Source: Bacteroides salyersiae WAL 10018 = DSM 18765 = JCM 12988
GTDB lineage: Bacteria > Bacteroidota > Bacteroidia > Bacteroidales > Bacteroidaceae
DNA length: 64,000 nucleotides
Assembly: GCF_000381365.1 (NCBI RefSeq)
Contig: NZ_KB905466.1
Coordinates: forward strand, 184,744 to 248,743
Direction of reading: 5' to 3'
A program made the position numbers and the translations under genes. Under the pieces are notes generated by a model. That model was not told the DNA's origin. It saw nothing but the letters and a program-made list of their open reading frames with translations, and did no database searches. Of the stretch, positions 35,974 through 44,906 are shown one piece after another; the first letter of the stretch is position 1; every line of letters starts with the position of its first letter.

Positions 35974-36741
35974 CTATTTTTCATTCGGATTAAAATATTG
36001 TCCTTTTTTCCCCGTCACGCTCCCGTATTGTACAGCATTTTGGGGACAGATATGATAACAGGCCAAACAAGAAGTACAATCTGTTCCCCAAACAGGTTTC
36101 CATCCTACCATTACAATATTGTTCATAGGACAAGCTTTTTCACAACGTTTGCAAGCTATACAAGCATCTGTGGTATGAAACTTCCTCGCAGATATCCCCC
36201 ATTTTGTGAAAAACGGATTAATTATCTTCGTTTTTATAAAAGGGAAACTACCTTCATGGCATTGAAACACCTCTTTTCCTTCTTCCAACATACTGCCTAT
36301 TTCTGCCAATTTTGGAATCGCATCAGTCAGTTTCCGTTCTTCAATCTCTTTAGAGTCCACATCAAACCCCGGGAGTAATACATAATTATTAGGCATAATA
36401 ACAGAAAATCCGGCATCACATTTCCATCCCCTTCTTGATACAGCATTGCAAAACACCTGCTGAGTCAATCCGGTGTCATCCCCGCAAGAACATACAAAAA
36501 AAAGATACTGCTTATCATAGCGCTGAAGATTCAGTTGTTCTATAAACTGCAACACAATGGGAGGAGGCCCCCAGGAATACACAGGAAACACAAAGCCGAT
36601 TTTTTCTTTATCAGCCATTTCATAATCAAATATCGCGTTTCGCATTGTTTCCGGAATAAATATCAATTGCTCCTTAAGCCTGTCAGCAAGCTGTTCTGCA
36701 ATCCATTTAGAGTTTCCTGTACCCGAGAAATAAAAAATCAT
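35974..36741 (-). CDS. EFR1-family flavodoxin/ferredoxin protein
   Basis: The 255-residue protein fuses an N-terminal flavodoxin-like domain (FYFSGTGNSKWIAEQLA, with the FMN phosphate loop) to a C-terminal bacterial ferredoxin. Two Cys blocks, CIACKRCEKACP near 195-206 and CTSCLACYHICP near 222-233, can ligate two 4Fe-4S clusters. EFR1 proteins are predicted electron carriers in anaerobes. It converges with xpt, 6 bp apart, and no operon partner is evident. Confidence 0.85.
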   Translation of the reverse strand: MIFYFSGTGNSKWIAEQLADRLKEQLIFIPETMRNAIFDYEMADKEKIGFVFPVYSWGPPPIVLQFIEQLNLQRYDKQYLFFVCSCGDDTGLTQQVFCNAVSRRGWKCDAGFSVIMPNNYVLLPGFDVDSKEIEERKLTDAIPKLAEIGSMLEEGKEVFQCHEGSFPFIKTKIINPFFTKWGISARKFHTTDACIACKRCEKACPMNNIVMVGWKPVWGTDCTSCLACYHICPQNAVQYGSVTGKKGQYFNPNEK

Positions 36742-36773
36742 AATTGAGATTTTTTTAATAAATCAATATAAAA

Positions 36774-36810
36774 AGAAGGGCGGTAGTCTTCGAATGATTA
36801 CCGTCCTTCT
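36774..36810 (-). terminator. Terminator downstream of the 6S-like RNA
   Basis: AGAAGGGCGGTAGTC and GATTACCGTCCTTCT form a 15-bp stem (two G-U pairs) with a 7-nt loop. On the minus strand TTTTTATA follows. It backs up the T-tract at the RNA's own closing stem. Confidence 0.75.
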
Positions 36811-36815
36811 CCGTT

Positions 36816-37004
36816 ATAAAAAAGCCGCACCGACGATGTGATGAAACTCTGATAGAACAAGATTTGAGTGCTCGCCCCCTTTGTAATCCACCGGCTAAAA
36901 GCTGTCCCGAAAGATGTGGCCCGCCATTGAGAGCAGAAGCGTTCTCGGTATATCAGATTAATTTGAAGAGTTTCCCGATCAAGTCGATACGGCTAATACT
37001 TTAA
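36816..37004 (-). ncRNA. ssrS: 6S-like RNA (Bacteroidales-1 motif)
   Basis: A ~189-nt non-coding transcript is delimited by a strong promoter, a long closing stem and a T-tract. The stem pairs AGCCGTATCGAC with GTCGGTGCGGCT (36983-36994 with 36823-36834). The Bacteroidales-1 motif typically lies downstream of rplT, as here, has a Bacteroidetes promoter and has been proposed to be the 6S RNA, a regulator that mimics an open promoter and binds RNA polymerase. Length, position and architecture fit. The identity rests on these features rather than on a covariance-model search. Confidence 0.75.
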
Positions 37005-37009
37005 CTACA

Positions 37010-37040
37010 CAAATGTAGTAACTTTGTATGAGATAAACAA
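37010..37040 (-). promoter_or_regulatory. Promoter of the 6S-like RNA
   Basis: On the minus strand TTG (37038-37040) and TACATTTG (37010-37017) are separated by 20 bp, an excellent Bacteroidetes promoter match. Confidence 0.8.
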
Positions 37041-37104
37041 GAAAAATATAGAATTTGTTTATTCTAAAAGCCACTTTTTATAGCCTGAAAATTCTTTAGT
37101 AATA

Positions 37105-37140
37105 ATAAAAATGCCGATCACTTTTCAGTAATCGGCATCT
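37105..37140 (-). terminator. Terminator of the thrS-infC-rpmI-rplT operon
   Basis: On the minus strand ATGCCGATTACT and AGTGATCGGCAT form a stem with a short GAAA-type loop, followed by TTTTATTATT. It starts ~22 bp after the rplT stop. Confidence 0.8.
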
Positions 37141-37161
37141 ATTATTCTTAAACTGTGCAAC

Positions 37162-37512
37162 TTAAGCCGCTTTAGCTTTAGCAACTACAGCTTTGAAAGC
37201 TTCCGGATGATTCATTGCTAAATCAGCCAAAACCTTACGGTTTATTTCGATACCGGCTTTATGCAAGCCACCCATCAATTTAGAATATGACATTCCTTCA
37301 AGGCGTGCAGCTGCATTGATACGTTGTATCCAAAGAGCGCGGAAGTTTCTTTTCTTGTTTCTACGGTCACGGAACGCGTATGTCAAACCCTTCTCCCAAG
37401 TGTTTTTAGCTACGGTCCAAACATTTTTTCTTGCACCAAAGTAACCTCTGGTCAATTTCAAAATTTTCTTTCTTCTTGCTTTTGAAGCAACATGATTTAC
37501 TGATCTTGGCAT
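37162..37512 (-). CDS. rplT: 50S ribosomal protein L20
   Basis: The 116-residue basic protein matches L20 throughout ([58 protein letters not shown]). L20 binds 23S rRNA early in large-subunit assembly. It is the last gene of the thrS-infC-rpmI-rplT operon, 99 bp after rpmI, and is followed by a strong terminator and the 6S-like RNA gene. Confidence 0.97.
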   Translation of the reverse strand: MPRSVNHVASKARRKKILKLTRGYFGARKNVWTVAKNTWEKGLTYAFRDRRNKKRNFRALWIQRINAAARLEGMSYSKLMGGLHKAGIEINRKVLADLAMNHPEAFKAVVAKAKAA

Positions 37513-37611
37513 AGTTTTACTCTTTTTTGAATGTTAGCGCCGTTACTTCACGTAGCGAACTTAAAGCTAATGCATTCGGTTAATACTTTAATAATACTTT
37601 TACGCTTTTGA

Positions 37612-37809
37612 TTACTTCATAGCTAAGAGTTCCTTAACCTGGCTTACATTTGTTGTATCAACAGTTGTAGAGTAGCACAGATTTCTCTTTCTCTTTTTAG
37701 TTTTCTTAGTCAAAATATGACTATGAAAAGCGTGCTTTCTTTTGATTTTACCTGTTCCGGTAAGGGTAAACCTTTTTTTAGAACCGGAGTTAGTCTTCAT
37801 CTTTGGCAT
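37612..37809 (-). CDS. rpmI: 50S ribosomal protein L35
   Basis: The 65-residue protein is a normal-length L35 ([20 protein letters not shown], then [20 protein letters not shown]). It lies between infC (67 bp upstream) and rplT in the conserved translation operon order. Confidence 0.96.
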   Translation of the reverse strand: MPKMKTNSGSKKRFTLTGTGKIKRKHAFHSHILTKKTKKRKRNLCYSTTVDTTNVSQVKELLAMK

Positions 37810-37876
37810 CTTACTTGATTTTAAATTATTAAATTATATGGCAACGCACTATACCTGCGCGTTACGCATTTCTGTC

Positions 37877-38473
37877 TTATTCTTCTGCTGCCTTATCCGC
37901 AGGCTTTGGAGCTGCAGGCTTCGGTGCAGCCGGCTTTTTTGGAGCTCCTTCTTTCTTTTTCGGAGAAAGCTGGATAGTCATACGCTTACCCTCTAAAACA
38001 GGCATTTGATCTACTTTTGCGTAATCTTCCAAATCATTGGCAAAACGCAACAACAGCACTTCACCCTGTTCTTTAAAAAGAATGGAACGTCCTTTAAAGA
38101 AAACATAAGCTTTCACTTTGTCCCCGTCTTCAAGAAACCCTTTAGCATGTTTCAACTTAAAGTTGTAATCATGATCATCCGTTTGAGGTCCGAAACGTAT
38201 TTCCTTTACGTTCACTTTCACCTGTTTCGCTTTTTGTTCTTTCTGACGTTTCTTTAGTTGATAAAGAAATTTTGAATAGTCAATAATACGGCAAACCGGG
38301 GGTTGTGCATTAGGGGAAATTTCTACGAGGTCTAACCCTTTTTCTTCCGCCATTTTTAATGCCTGGGAAATAGGATATACCATAGGTTCCACTTCGTCGC
38401 TTACAATGCGAACTTCCTTGGCGCGAATCTGCTCATTGATTCTGTACTGCCCTTTTAAGCTGTCATTCTTCAT
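37877..38473 (-). CDS. infC: Translation initiation factor IF-3
   Basis: I use the ATG at 38471-38473 ([20 protein letters not shown]); the open frame extends to a TTG 14 codons upstream, which is less likely. The 198-residue protein has the N-domain, the Lys-rich linker ([21 protein letters not shown]) and the C-domain ([20 protein letters not shown]). It ends in an Ala/Pro/Lys-rich tail ([17 protein letters not shown]) absent from E. coli IF-3. IF-3 controls start-codon selection. The gene follows thrS closely in the operon. Confidence 0.95.
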   Translation of the reverse strand: MKNDSLKGQYRINEQIRAKEVRIVSDEVEPMVYPISQALKMAEEKGLDLVEISPNAQPPVCRIIDYSKFLYQLKKRQKEQKAKQVKVNVKEIRFGPQTDDHDYNFKLKHAKGFLEDGDKVKAYVFFKGRSILFKEQGEVLLLRFANDLEDYAKVDQMPVLEGKRMTIQLSPKKKEGAPKKPAAPKPAAPKPADKAAEE

Positions 38474-38545
38474 CAAATAACCTTTACTTCCGAATTGTTT
38501 TTTATTGTCTACCAAAATTTGTTTATTTATTAATTGGGCGCAAAG

Positions 38546-40486
38546 TTACCATTTATTTATCATATTTTGAACTTCTTCGTTCAAAATTTTAGCAAAATCT
38601 TCAAATTTCATGGTACCTTTATCACCTTCGCCTTGTCTACGAACTGAAACTTCTCCATTTTCTGCCTCTTTCTCACCGACAATCAGCATATAAGGAATAC
38701 GTTTCATCTCATTATCACGTATCTTACGGCCGATCTTTTCGTTACGATCGTCAACGATCGCACGAATTTCATGTGTCTTCAGATACATTTTCACCTGTTC
38801 GGCATAATCATTGAATTTTTCACTGATCGGCAGGATAGCAACCTGGTCCGGAGTTAACCACAATGGGAATTTACCTGCAGTATGCTCTATCAACACTGCT
38901 ACAAAACGCTCCATTGACCCGAACGGTGCACGGTGAATCATCACCGGACGATGTTTCTGGTTATCAGAACCCATATATTCAAGTTCAAAACGTTCCGGTA
39001 AATTATAATCCACTTGAATCGTTCCCAACTGCCAACGACGGCCAATGGCATCTTTCACCATAAAATCAAGTTTCGGGCCATAGAAAGCAGCTTCGCCATA
39101 TTCTATCTTCGCCTTCAAGCCTTTTTCTTCACAAGCTTCAATAATAGCCTGCTCTGCCTTTTCCCAGTTTTCATCGCTACCGATGTACTTTTCGCGATTC
39201 ACTTTGTCACGCAAGGATATCTGTGCCTCAAAATTAGTGAAATCCATGGAACGGAACACGATCGAAATAATATCCATCACCCGAAGGAATTCACCCTTCA
39301 CCTGATCGGGACGACAAAAAATATGCGCATCATCCTGTGTAAAGCTACGTACACGGGTCAAGCCGTGAAGCTCGCCGCTTTGTTCATAACGGCACACCGT
39401 ACCGAACTCAGCAATACGCAAAGGCAGATCCTTGTAAGATCTTGGGAAGTTCTTATAGATTTCGCAGTGATGCGGACAGTTCATCGGTTTCAGGAAATAC
39501 TCCTCTCCTTCTTCCGGAGTATGGATCGGCTGGAAAGCATCCTTACCGTATTTAGCATAGTGACCGGAAGTTACATACAATAACTTATTGCCGATAGGCG
39601 GAGTTATTACCTCCTGATAATCATAACGGGTCTGAATGCGGCGCAAGAATTCCTGTAAACGCAAACGAAGCGCTGTTCCCTTCGGCAACCACATCGGCAA
39701 ACCTTTTCCTACTGTTTCGGAGAACATAAAGAGTTGCATTTCCTTACCAATCTTACGATGGTCGCGCTTCTTTGCTTCCTCCAGCAATACCAGATATTCA
39801 TCCAGCATTTTCTTTTTCGGGAAAGTAATACCATAAATACGAGTCAGCATCTTACGATCTTCATGACCACGCCAGTAAGCGCCTGCTACAGAAGTCAGCT
39901 TTATGGCTTTGATAGGTGCTGTCGTCATTAAGTGAGGGCCACGACAAAGATCGGTAAACGCCCCTTGTGTATAAGTAGTGATATGTCCGTCTTCCAATTC
40001 AGAGATCAACTCGCATTTATAAGTTTCGCCACGGTCACCAAACATTTTCAAAGCATCGTTTTTAGCGATGTCTGCACGAACTACGGCCTCTTTCTTAGCT
40101 GCCAGTTCAGCCATCCTGGCTTCTATGGCAGGCAGATCGGATTCCTTAATGATCGCTTCTCCCGGATCGACATCGTAGTAAAATCCATTCTCAATAGCCG
40201 GTCCGATACCAAATTGTATCCCCGGATAAAGTTCCTGCAATGCTTCGGCCAGCAAGTGGGCACTTGTATGCCAGAAAGCATGTTTACCTTCCTCGTCCTC
40301 CCATTTATAAAGCACAATAGAGGCATCCTCATTAATAGGACGGCCTAAATCATAAATCTCACCATTCACGCCACAAGCCAGTACATCCTGAGCCAGACGC
40401 GAACTGATACTTTCTGCAATCTGCAGACCGTTCACTCCTTCGCTATATTCACGAACAGAGCCATCGGGAAATGTTATCTTTATCAT
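38546..40486 (-). CDS. thrS: Threonyl-tRNA synthetase
   Basis: The 646-residue enzyme has the TGS domain (residues ~1-60) and an editing domain with [12 protein letters not shown] and CRGPHL. The class II catalytic domain carries [13 protein letters not shown] and [20 protein letters not shown], with the Cys/His zinc site. The C-terminal anticodon-binding domain starts near [11 protein letters not shown]. It charges tRNA-Thr and heads the infC-rpmI-rplT operon. Confidence 0.97.
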   Translation of the reverse strand: MIKITFPDGSVREYSEGVNGLQIAESISSRLAQDVLACGVNGEIYDLGRPINEDASIVLYKWEDEEGKHAFWHTSAHLLAEALQELYPGIQFGIGPAIENGFYYDVDPGEAIIKESDLPAIEARMAELAAKKEAVVRADIAKNDALKMFGDRGETYKCELISELEDGHITTYTQGAFTDLCRGPHLMTTAPIKAIKLTSVAGAYWRGHEDRKMLTRIYGITFPKKKMLDEYLVLLEEAKKRDHRKIGKEMQLFMFSETVGKGLPMWLPKGTALRLRLQEFLRRIQTRYDYQEVITPPIGNKLLYVTSGHYAKYGKDAFQPIHTPEEGEEYFLKPMNCPHHCEIYKNFPRSYKDLPLRIAEFGTVCRYEQSGELHGLTRVRSFTQDDAHIFCRPDQVKGEFLRVMDIISIVFRSMDFTNFEAQISLRDKVNREKYIGSDENWEKAEQAIIEACEEKGLKAKIEYGEAAFYGPKLDFMVKDAIGRRWQLGTIQVDYNLPERFELEYMGSDNQKHRPVMIHRAPFGSMERFVAVLIEHTAGKFPLWLTPDQVAILPISEKFNDYAEQVKMYLKTHEIRAIVDDRNEKIGRKIRDNEMKRIPYMLIVGEKEAENGEVSVRRQGEGDKGTMKFEDFAKILNEEVQNMINKW

Positions 40487-40566
40487 AATGTGATGTTATA
40501 TTTTTCTTTTTAGCACGCAAAAATAACTAATTCTTTTTGAGTTTTCTATTATTTATCAAAAAAATG

Positions 40567-42597
40567 TTATTCGCCCTGATCGGTGAAGCGCTTGATTATA
40601 TTGTATGCCGAAACAATTCCCAACTCTCCGGCCTTACTCAAATCGGTGATACCTTGTTTATTATTCCCAAGGAATATATGGGTCAGCCCACGGTTAAAGT
40701 AAGCGTCGGCAAAATCATGATTCAAGTCAATAGCCTTGTCATAATCAACCAATGCAGCCCTGTAGTCTTTCAACATGGCCAACACATTGGCACGATTATA
40801 GTATGCATATACAAAGTCCGGAGCCAATGCAATAACTTTATCCAAATCGGCTTTCACAACATCATAATCTATTGCACCAATTTCCTTCGAGCCATCCCCG
40901 CCTTGTTTTGCATTTGCAGCCTCCTCTGCTTTCTGATACTCCAACTGCTTACAACGTACTAAAGACCGCATAAAGTAAGCCGGGAAAAATTTATCGTCAA
41001 GTAAGATAGCCTGCGTCAAATCATCCATTGAGCTCGCAAAGTCCTGTACCAGATAAAAATCGAGTGCACGGGCAAAACGCTTCGCAGCACTTTTCTCATC
41101 TTCCACAATTGCCGATGTATGTGCATCGATCAAGGCAAAATGGAATTTAACCTGCTCTTCTGTCAGTGGCGCTTCCATATTAGTTATACGCAAACGTTTT
41201 GGAAATATCCCCGACTGGTTCAATTCATCAATAAACGTATGATAATTCACAGAGCGTTTTACATCGCTCATCTTTTCATAATAAGTAAGTGCAAACAACG
41301 GTTCCGGCTTAATCGTCACGTTACGATCCTGTACCCGTCCCCTATAATCGCTCTTGTATTGACGTTCCTGTTCGGAATCGTCGGCAATTACTATCTTCCG
41401 ATAGTTATTCATATTCTTATCCGACTTTTTACGTGTCTTGCCTTCATCCTCCTCATTATCATCCTCCTTGTTTTGATCATTCTGTGCCACATCATTTTTC
41501 GAAACGCCATTCTGACGATCCAACTGCGCTTTCATTACCTTAAACTCATCCGCCTCGGCTCCTTTACGGTCTCCAATTTTTTTACGCGCTTCAGCACGCT
41601 GGTAATAACCGGCCAAGAAGTTAGGATATTGGTTGATCACAGTCGTATAGTCTTCTATCGCCCCACGATAATCTCCGGTCTGCGCACGTAGCAAACCTCT
41701 ATTAAATGTAGCCATCATGTTATCGGGCTCCATCTCGAGCACAAAGTTGAAATCTTCAATCGCACGATTATCATCACCTACCTGAGCACGCAACAGACCA
41801 CGGTTATAATGTCCGATAAAGTTATTAGGATCGATATCCAATGCCAGATCATAATCACTCATGGCACCTCTCAAATTATTCTGATGAAAACGGGCCAACG
41901 CACGATTTATATAATTTCCGGCATTCCGTGCACTCAGGCGAATTGCTTGATTAAAGTCCGCTTCCGCCTCGGCATACTTGGATTGTTGCAATTGGACAAT
42001 TGCCCGGGAAGACCATGCATCCGGATCGTATTTATCCAATTCGATAGCCGTATTGAAATCTTTTAACGCCCTAATAGTGTCTTGTTGTTTCAGTGCAACC
42101 TCTCCCCGCATCAGATAAGCGCGTGTATATTTAGGAGAGATTGTAAGCAGCTTTTCCAAATCATCTTCCGCAGCCTTGTAATCTTTCTTTTGAATATGGC
42201 ACAAGGTCAGATTATGCCAAAGTGTAATATTCTCCGGCGCGTAATGCAAAGCTTTTTTATAATCTTCAATCGCCCCATCGTATTTATTTTGACGAATACG
42301 TGCCAAGCCACGAATCTGATAAGCCCCCACTACAAAAGGATTACGTTCGATCGCTTTATCACAATCAGCTTCCGCACCTTGAAAATCATCCAGATTTATT
42401 TTTGCCAATCCCCTGAAAAAATAAGGTTCATACAGATAAGGCTTTGCATTAATCACCTGGTTAAAATATTGAATAGAAAGCACATAATCCTCAAAATAAA
42501 GAGCATTACGGGCTATCATCATTACCCGTTCCGTATTTATCTGAGCACATACCAGTGTAGGTAGCAGCAGAAGAGCTACTAATATCTTTTTTATCAT
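40567..42597 (-). CDS. Secreted TPR-repeat protein
   Basis: The 676-residue protein has a signal peptide (MIKKILVALLLLPTLVCAQ) and about a dozen tetratricopeptide repeats, with A-x-x-D-x-x-x-A-I-x-x-x-P patterns such as GAEADCDKAIERNPFVVGAY and RAIEDFNFVLEMEPDNMMAT. A charged low-complexity insert near residues 370-395 (QNDQNKEDDNEEDEGKTRKK) splits the repeats into two groups. TPR arrays scaffold protein complexes, here in the periplasm. No enzymatic domain is seen. It is separated from thrS by 80 bp and may have its own promoter (TACTTTTG at 42627-42634, minus strand). Confidence 0.85.
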   Translation of the reverse strand: MIKKILVALLLLPTLVCAQINTERVMMIARNALYFEDYVLSIQYFNQVINAKPYLYEPYFFRGLAKINLDDFQGAEADCDKAIERNPFVVGAYQIRGLARIRQNKYDGAIEDYKKALHYAPENITLWHNLTLCHIQKKDYKAAEDDLEKLLTISPKYTRAYLMRGEVALKQQDTIRALKDFNTAIELDKYDPDAWSSRAIVQLQQSKYAEAEADFNQAIRLSARNAGNYINRALARFHQNNLRGAMSDYDLALDIDPNNFIGHYNRGLLRAQVGDDNRAIEDFNFVLEMEPDNMMATFNRGLLRAQTGDYRGAIEDYTTVINQYPNFLAGYYQRAEARKKIGDRKGAEADEFKVMKAQLDRQNGVSKNDVAQNDQNKEDDNEEDEGKTRKKSDKNMNNYRKIVIADDSEQERQYKSDYRGRVQDRNVTIKPEPLFALTYYEKMSDVKRSVNYHTFIDELNQSGIFPKRLRITNMEAPLTEEQVKFHFALIDAHTSAIVEDEKSAAKRFARALDFYLVQDFASSMDDLTQAILLDDKFFPAYFMRSLVRCKQLEYQKAEEAANAKQGGDGSKEIGAIDYDVVKADLDKVIALAPDFVYAYYNRANVLAMLKDYRAALVDYDKAIDLNHDFADAYFNRGLTHIFLGNNKQGITDLSKAGELGIVSAYNIIKRFTDQGE

Positions 42598-42749
42598 TGG
42601 CTTTTGAATATACTTAATAAATGAAACAAAAGTAATGCTTTTCGTCTATTATACAGGGATATCAGATAACTTTTTATATTTTTTGAGCATTTGATGCGAC
42701 ATAAAAACTACTTCAATATGAATTTAAAACAAACTCTCTACTTGTCAAT

Positions 42750-42908
42750 ATGACAAGTAGAGGCAAACTGTATTTTTTCGAGTTTGCAATACAAGAAGAT
42801 TTCATGGAAAGCAGTACATCAAGCCAAGCAACTGTATATCAATCATATAAACAAACATTTCCTAAAGAAGAAGGGTCTATTTTCTCTAATACAAGAAAGC
42901 GTTATTAA
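42750..42908 (+). CDS. Candidate 52-residue ORF
   Basis: An ATG within the loop/arm of a hairpin opens a 52-codon frame (begins MTSRGKLYFFEFAIQ, ends SNTRKRY), and a terminator-like 13-bp hairpin follows 9 bp after its stop. No promoter consensus or homologue is recognised, so it may be chance. Confidence 0.25.
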   Translation: MTSRGKLYFFEFAIQEDFMESSTSSQATVYQSYKQTFPKEEGSIFSNTRKRY

Positions 42909-42917
42909 GACTGTGTT

Positions 42918-42950
42918 AAATAGTATTCTTTGGCAATAAGAATACTATTT
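42918..42950 (+). terminator. Terminator-like hairpin
   Basis: AAATAGTATTCTT (42918-42930) and AAGAATACTATTT (42938-42950) form a perfect 13-bp stem with a 7-nt loop. The trailing TTTCTTG is a weak T-tract. It could serve either strand. Confidence 0.45.
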
Positions 42951-43166
42951 CTTGCACTTAAAGAATTAATGTTTTATCGGGAGGAAACCGTACTTTGGAA
43001 AAATCAATTAACAATGTTAAATAATTATCCTGCCAAAACGGATTTAGTAATGTTTTAAAAATAATCTGGCACCTATTGTTCCGGTTTGATCGGATCATTT
43101 CATTTTGGAAGTTTCCTCTAAAGGACGTTTTTGTCCATCGGAATATATTATTCACATAGAATCTCC

Positions 43167-43424
43167 CCCCTTCACCGGCTTCACCTTTTTTAATCAAGCT
43201 CCCTATTCATCTGTAATACAGGGTGAAGGCACGCTCCAGTCTCTCGGTAATCGTGTTTGCCGCCCGTATGCCCGGTACTCACCACCCGTATGCTCGGTGT
43301 TCATCGCCCGTATACCCAATACTTGGGAGACATTTGCACAGAGACAGAAAAACGACAACCGCCCTTCACCCAGTATTGCCGATGAACAAAGCAGTGAAGC
43401 AAAAAGGTGAAGGCGGTGAAAGGG
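43167..43424. repeat. Inverted-repeat-bounded element with 22-bp tandem repeats
   Basis: CCCCTTCACCGGCTTCACC plus T-tract (43167-43190) is inverted at 43401-43424 with 22 of 24 bases matching. A nested pair, GGGTGAAGGC and GCCCTTCACCC, lies inside. At 43260-43325 three 22-bp units share CCGCCCGTATGCCCGG-like sequence. The layout resembles a small non-autonomous repeat element, but no target duplication was identified. Confidence 0.6.
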
Positions 43425-43485
43425 ATGAAAAACATACAAAAGAGACATTCTGAAGAATAAAAAACATTCACCGGAAAAAAGATGC

Positions 43486-43617
43486 TACATCTTTTTTTAA
43501 AACCTGCACATCTTTCCGTTGAAACCTGTTACATCTTTTTCGGAGAGATGCTACGTCTTTCTTTGAAAGGCACTATGTCTTTTTGAAAGAGATGCTACGT
43601 CTTTTTCAAGCAGGCAG
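43486..43617. repeat. Six-unit tandem array with ~22-bp period
   Basis: ACATCTT, ACATCTT, ACATCTT, ACGTCTT, ATGTCTT and ACGTCTT start at 43486, 43507, 43530, 43552, 43574 and 43596, giving spacings of 21, 23, 22, 22 and 22. Most units read GCTACGTCTTTTT followed by an A/G-rich spacer. The period is not a multiple of three, so it is not coding. Confidence 0.8.
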
Positions 43618-43776
43618 GAGTTACATTGATGTGAAGTATATGGGTTGGATTAACGCTCTGTCACAACTTACCTTTTCACGATTACTTAGAAACCGTTTCA
43701 ATTTTTATAATATTTCTTTTTTGTTTCTTGATCAATAAACAGAATATCTGCCCACCCAATAAGCCTACATACAGTA

Positions 43777-44331
43777 TTATTTTATTTGCTTCATTTTATA
43801 AGAGCTGCGAGCCTTTCCTTTCAGCATGGTATTCAATTTACCCTTTATCATTTGCTTGCGAAGCGGCGAAATATGGTCAATGAACATTTTTCCATCCAAA
43901 TGATCAAATTCGTGCTGCATCACACGTGCAAGATATCCTTCAACCACTTCATCATGCTCTACAAAATTTTCATCCATATACTTCACGTGAATCCGATTCC
44001 CTCTTTTCACCGTTTCATGAATACCCGGCAAACTGAGACAACCTTCTTCCATTGCCACTTCCTCGCCACCGACTTCAAGAATGTGCGGATTAATGTATGC
44101 CCGGTTAAAATCTTTAAATTCAGGGAACTCATCCGACAGAGGATCCAACGTAATTGTCACCACCCGGATAGGAAGTCCGATTTGAGGTGCCGCAAGTCCC
44201 ACACCATCCGCATGCACCATCGTCTCAAACATATTTTCAATCAGTTTCTTTAATTCCGGATAATCAGGGGTAATGTCTTCGGCCACTTTTCTCAATACAG
44301 GTTGGCCGTATGTGTAAATTGGTAAGATCAT
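43777..44331 (-). CDS. def: Peptide deformylase
   Basis: The 184-residue enzyme carries all three deformylase motifs: [11 protein letters not shown] near residues 42-52, EEGCLSLPG and QHEFDHLDG. The motif Cys and two His bind the metal. It removes the formyl group from nascent proteins. It follows ruvX by 37 bp and the two are probably cotranscribed. Confidence 0.96.
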   Translation of the reverse strand: MILPIYTYGQPVLRKVAEDITPDYPELKKLIENMFETMVHADGVGLAAPQIGLPIRVVTITLDPLSDEFPEFKDFNRAYINPHILEVGGEEVAMEEGCLSLPGIHETVKRGNRIHVKYMDENFVEHDEVVEGYLARVMQHEFDHLDGKMFIDHISPLRKQMIKGKLNTMLKGKARSSYKMKQIK

Positions 44332-44368
44332 ATTTTACTATTGCTATTTTATTATATTATTCTCTATA

Positions 44369-44785
44369 TTAAAAACGTTTGCTTTCAAGATATGTTTGCA
44401 AAATAATGGTAGCACTGATTTCATCAACCAAGGCCTTATTTTGCCGATCTTTTTTCTTTAATCCGGCCTCCAGCATGGTACGATGTGCCAGTACAGAAGT
44501 GAAACGTTCATCCACAAATTCAACAGGGATTTCCGGCAGTCTTTTCTTTAGAGAACGGACAAACGGATCAATATACTTCATACTCTCGGATGCTTCATTA
44601 TTCATCTGTTTAGGCAGACCTACAAGAATACGCTCTACCGGTTCTTTTTGTACATAACCGGTTATAAAATCCAATAATTCATGCGTAGGTACAGTAGTTA
44701 AACCGTTTGCAATGATCTGCATCGCATCACTGACAGCTACTCCCGTACGCTTCCTACCATAGTCTATTGCTAATATTCTACTCAT
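44369..44785 (-). CDS. ruvX: Holliday junction resolvase-like RuvX/YqgF
   Basis: I start at the ATG at 44783-44785 because MSRILAIDYGRKRTGVAVSD is the canonical N-terminus; the longer open frame adds an unlikely hydrophobic stretch. The 138-residue RNase H-fold protein shows RILVGLPKQMNNEASESM and PVEFVDERFTSVLA, the family blocks. It is implicated in pre-16S rRNA 5'-end maturation. It lies just upstream of def. Confidence 0.92.
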   Translation of the reverse strand: MSRILAIDYGRKRTGVAVSDAMQIIANGLTTVPTHELLDFITGYVQKEPVERILVGLPKQMNNEASESMKYIDPFVRSLKKRLPEIPVEFVDERFTSVLAHRTMLEAGLKKKDRQNKALVDEISATIILQTYLESKRF

Positions 44786-44832
44786 AATTGGGGACAAAAA
44801 TACAATTATTATTTTGATTATAACCCATTGCC

Positions 44833-44868
44833 ATACAAAAAAAGGATGCCTATTTACAGACATCCTTT
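44833..44868 (-). terminator. Terminator of the left surface-cassette operon
   Basis: On the minus strand GGATGTCTGTAAATAGGCATCC folds into a hairpin followed by seven T residues. It lies ~40 bp after the OmpA-family stop. Confidence 0.8.
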
Positions 44869-44906
44869 CCCTTAAAATTCAGAGCAAAGCTCTGTTAATC
44901 CATATT

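Larger units (their letters stand above)
42598..43776. other. 1.2-kb repeat-rich non-coding region between the TPR gene and def
   Basis: No firm gene is seen. It contains a -7-like box for the TPR gene, a 12-bp perfect hairpin (42736-42762, arm CTCTACTTGTCA), a candidate small ORF, a 13-bp hairpin (42918-42950), an inverted-repeat-bounded element (43167-43424) with an internal 22-bp tandem repeat, a six-unit 22-bp array (43486-43617) and then featureless AT-rich DNA to 43776. Confidence 0.8.

Noticed and set aside
43260..43617. Possible CRISPR-like array (22-bp periodic repeats)
   Set aside because: The period covers repeat and spacer together at only 22 bp, there are no unique spacers of normal length, and no cas genes are in the window.
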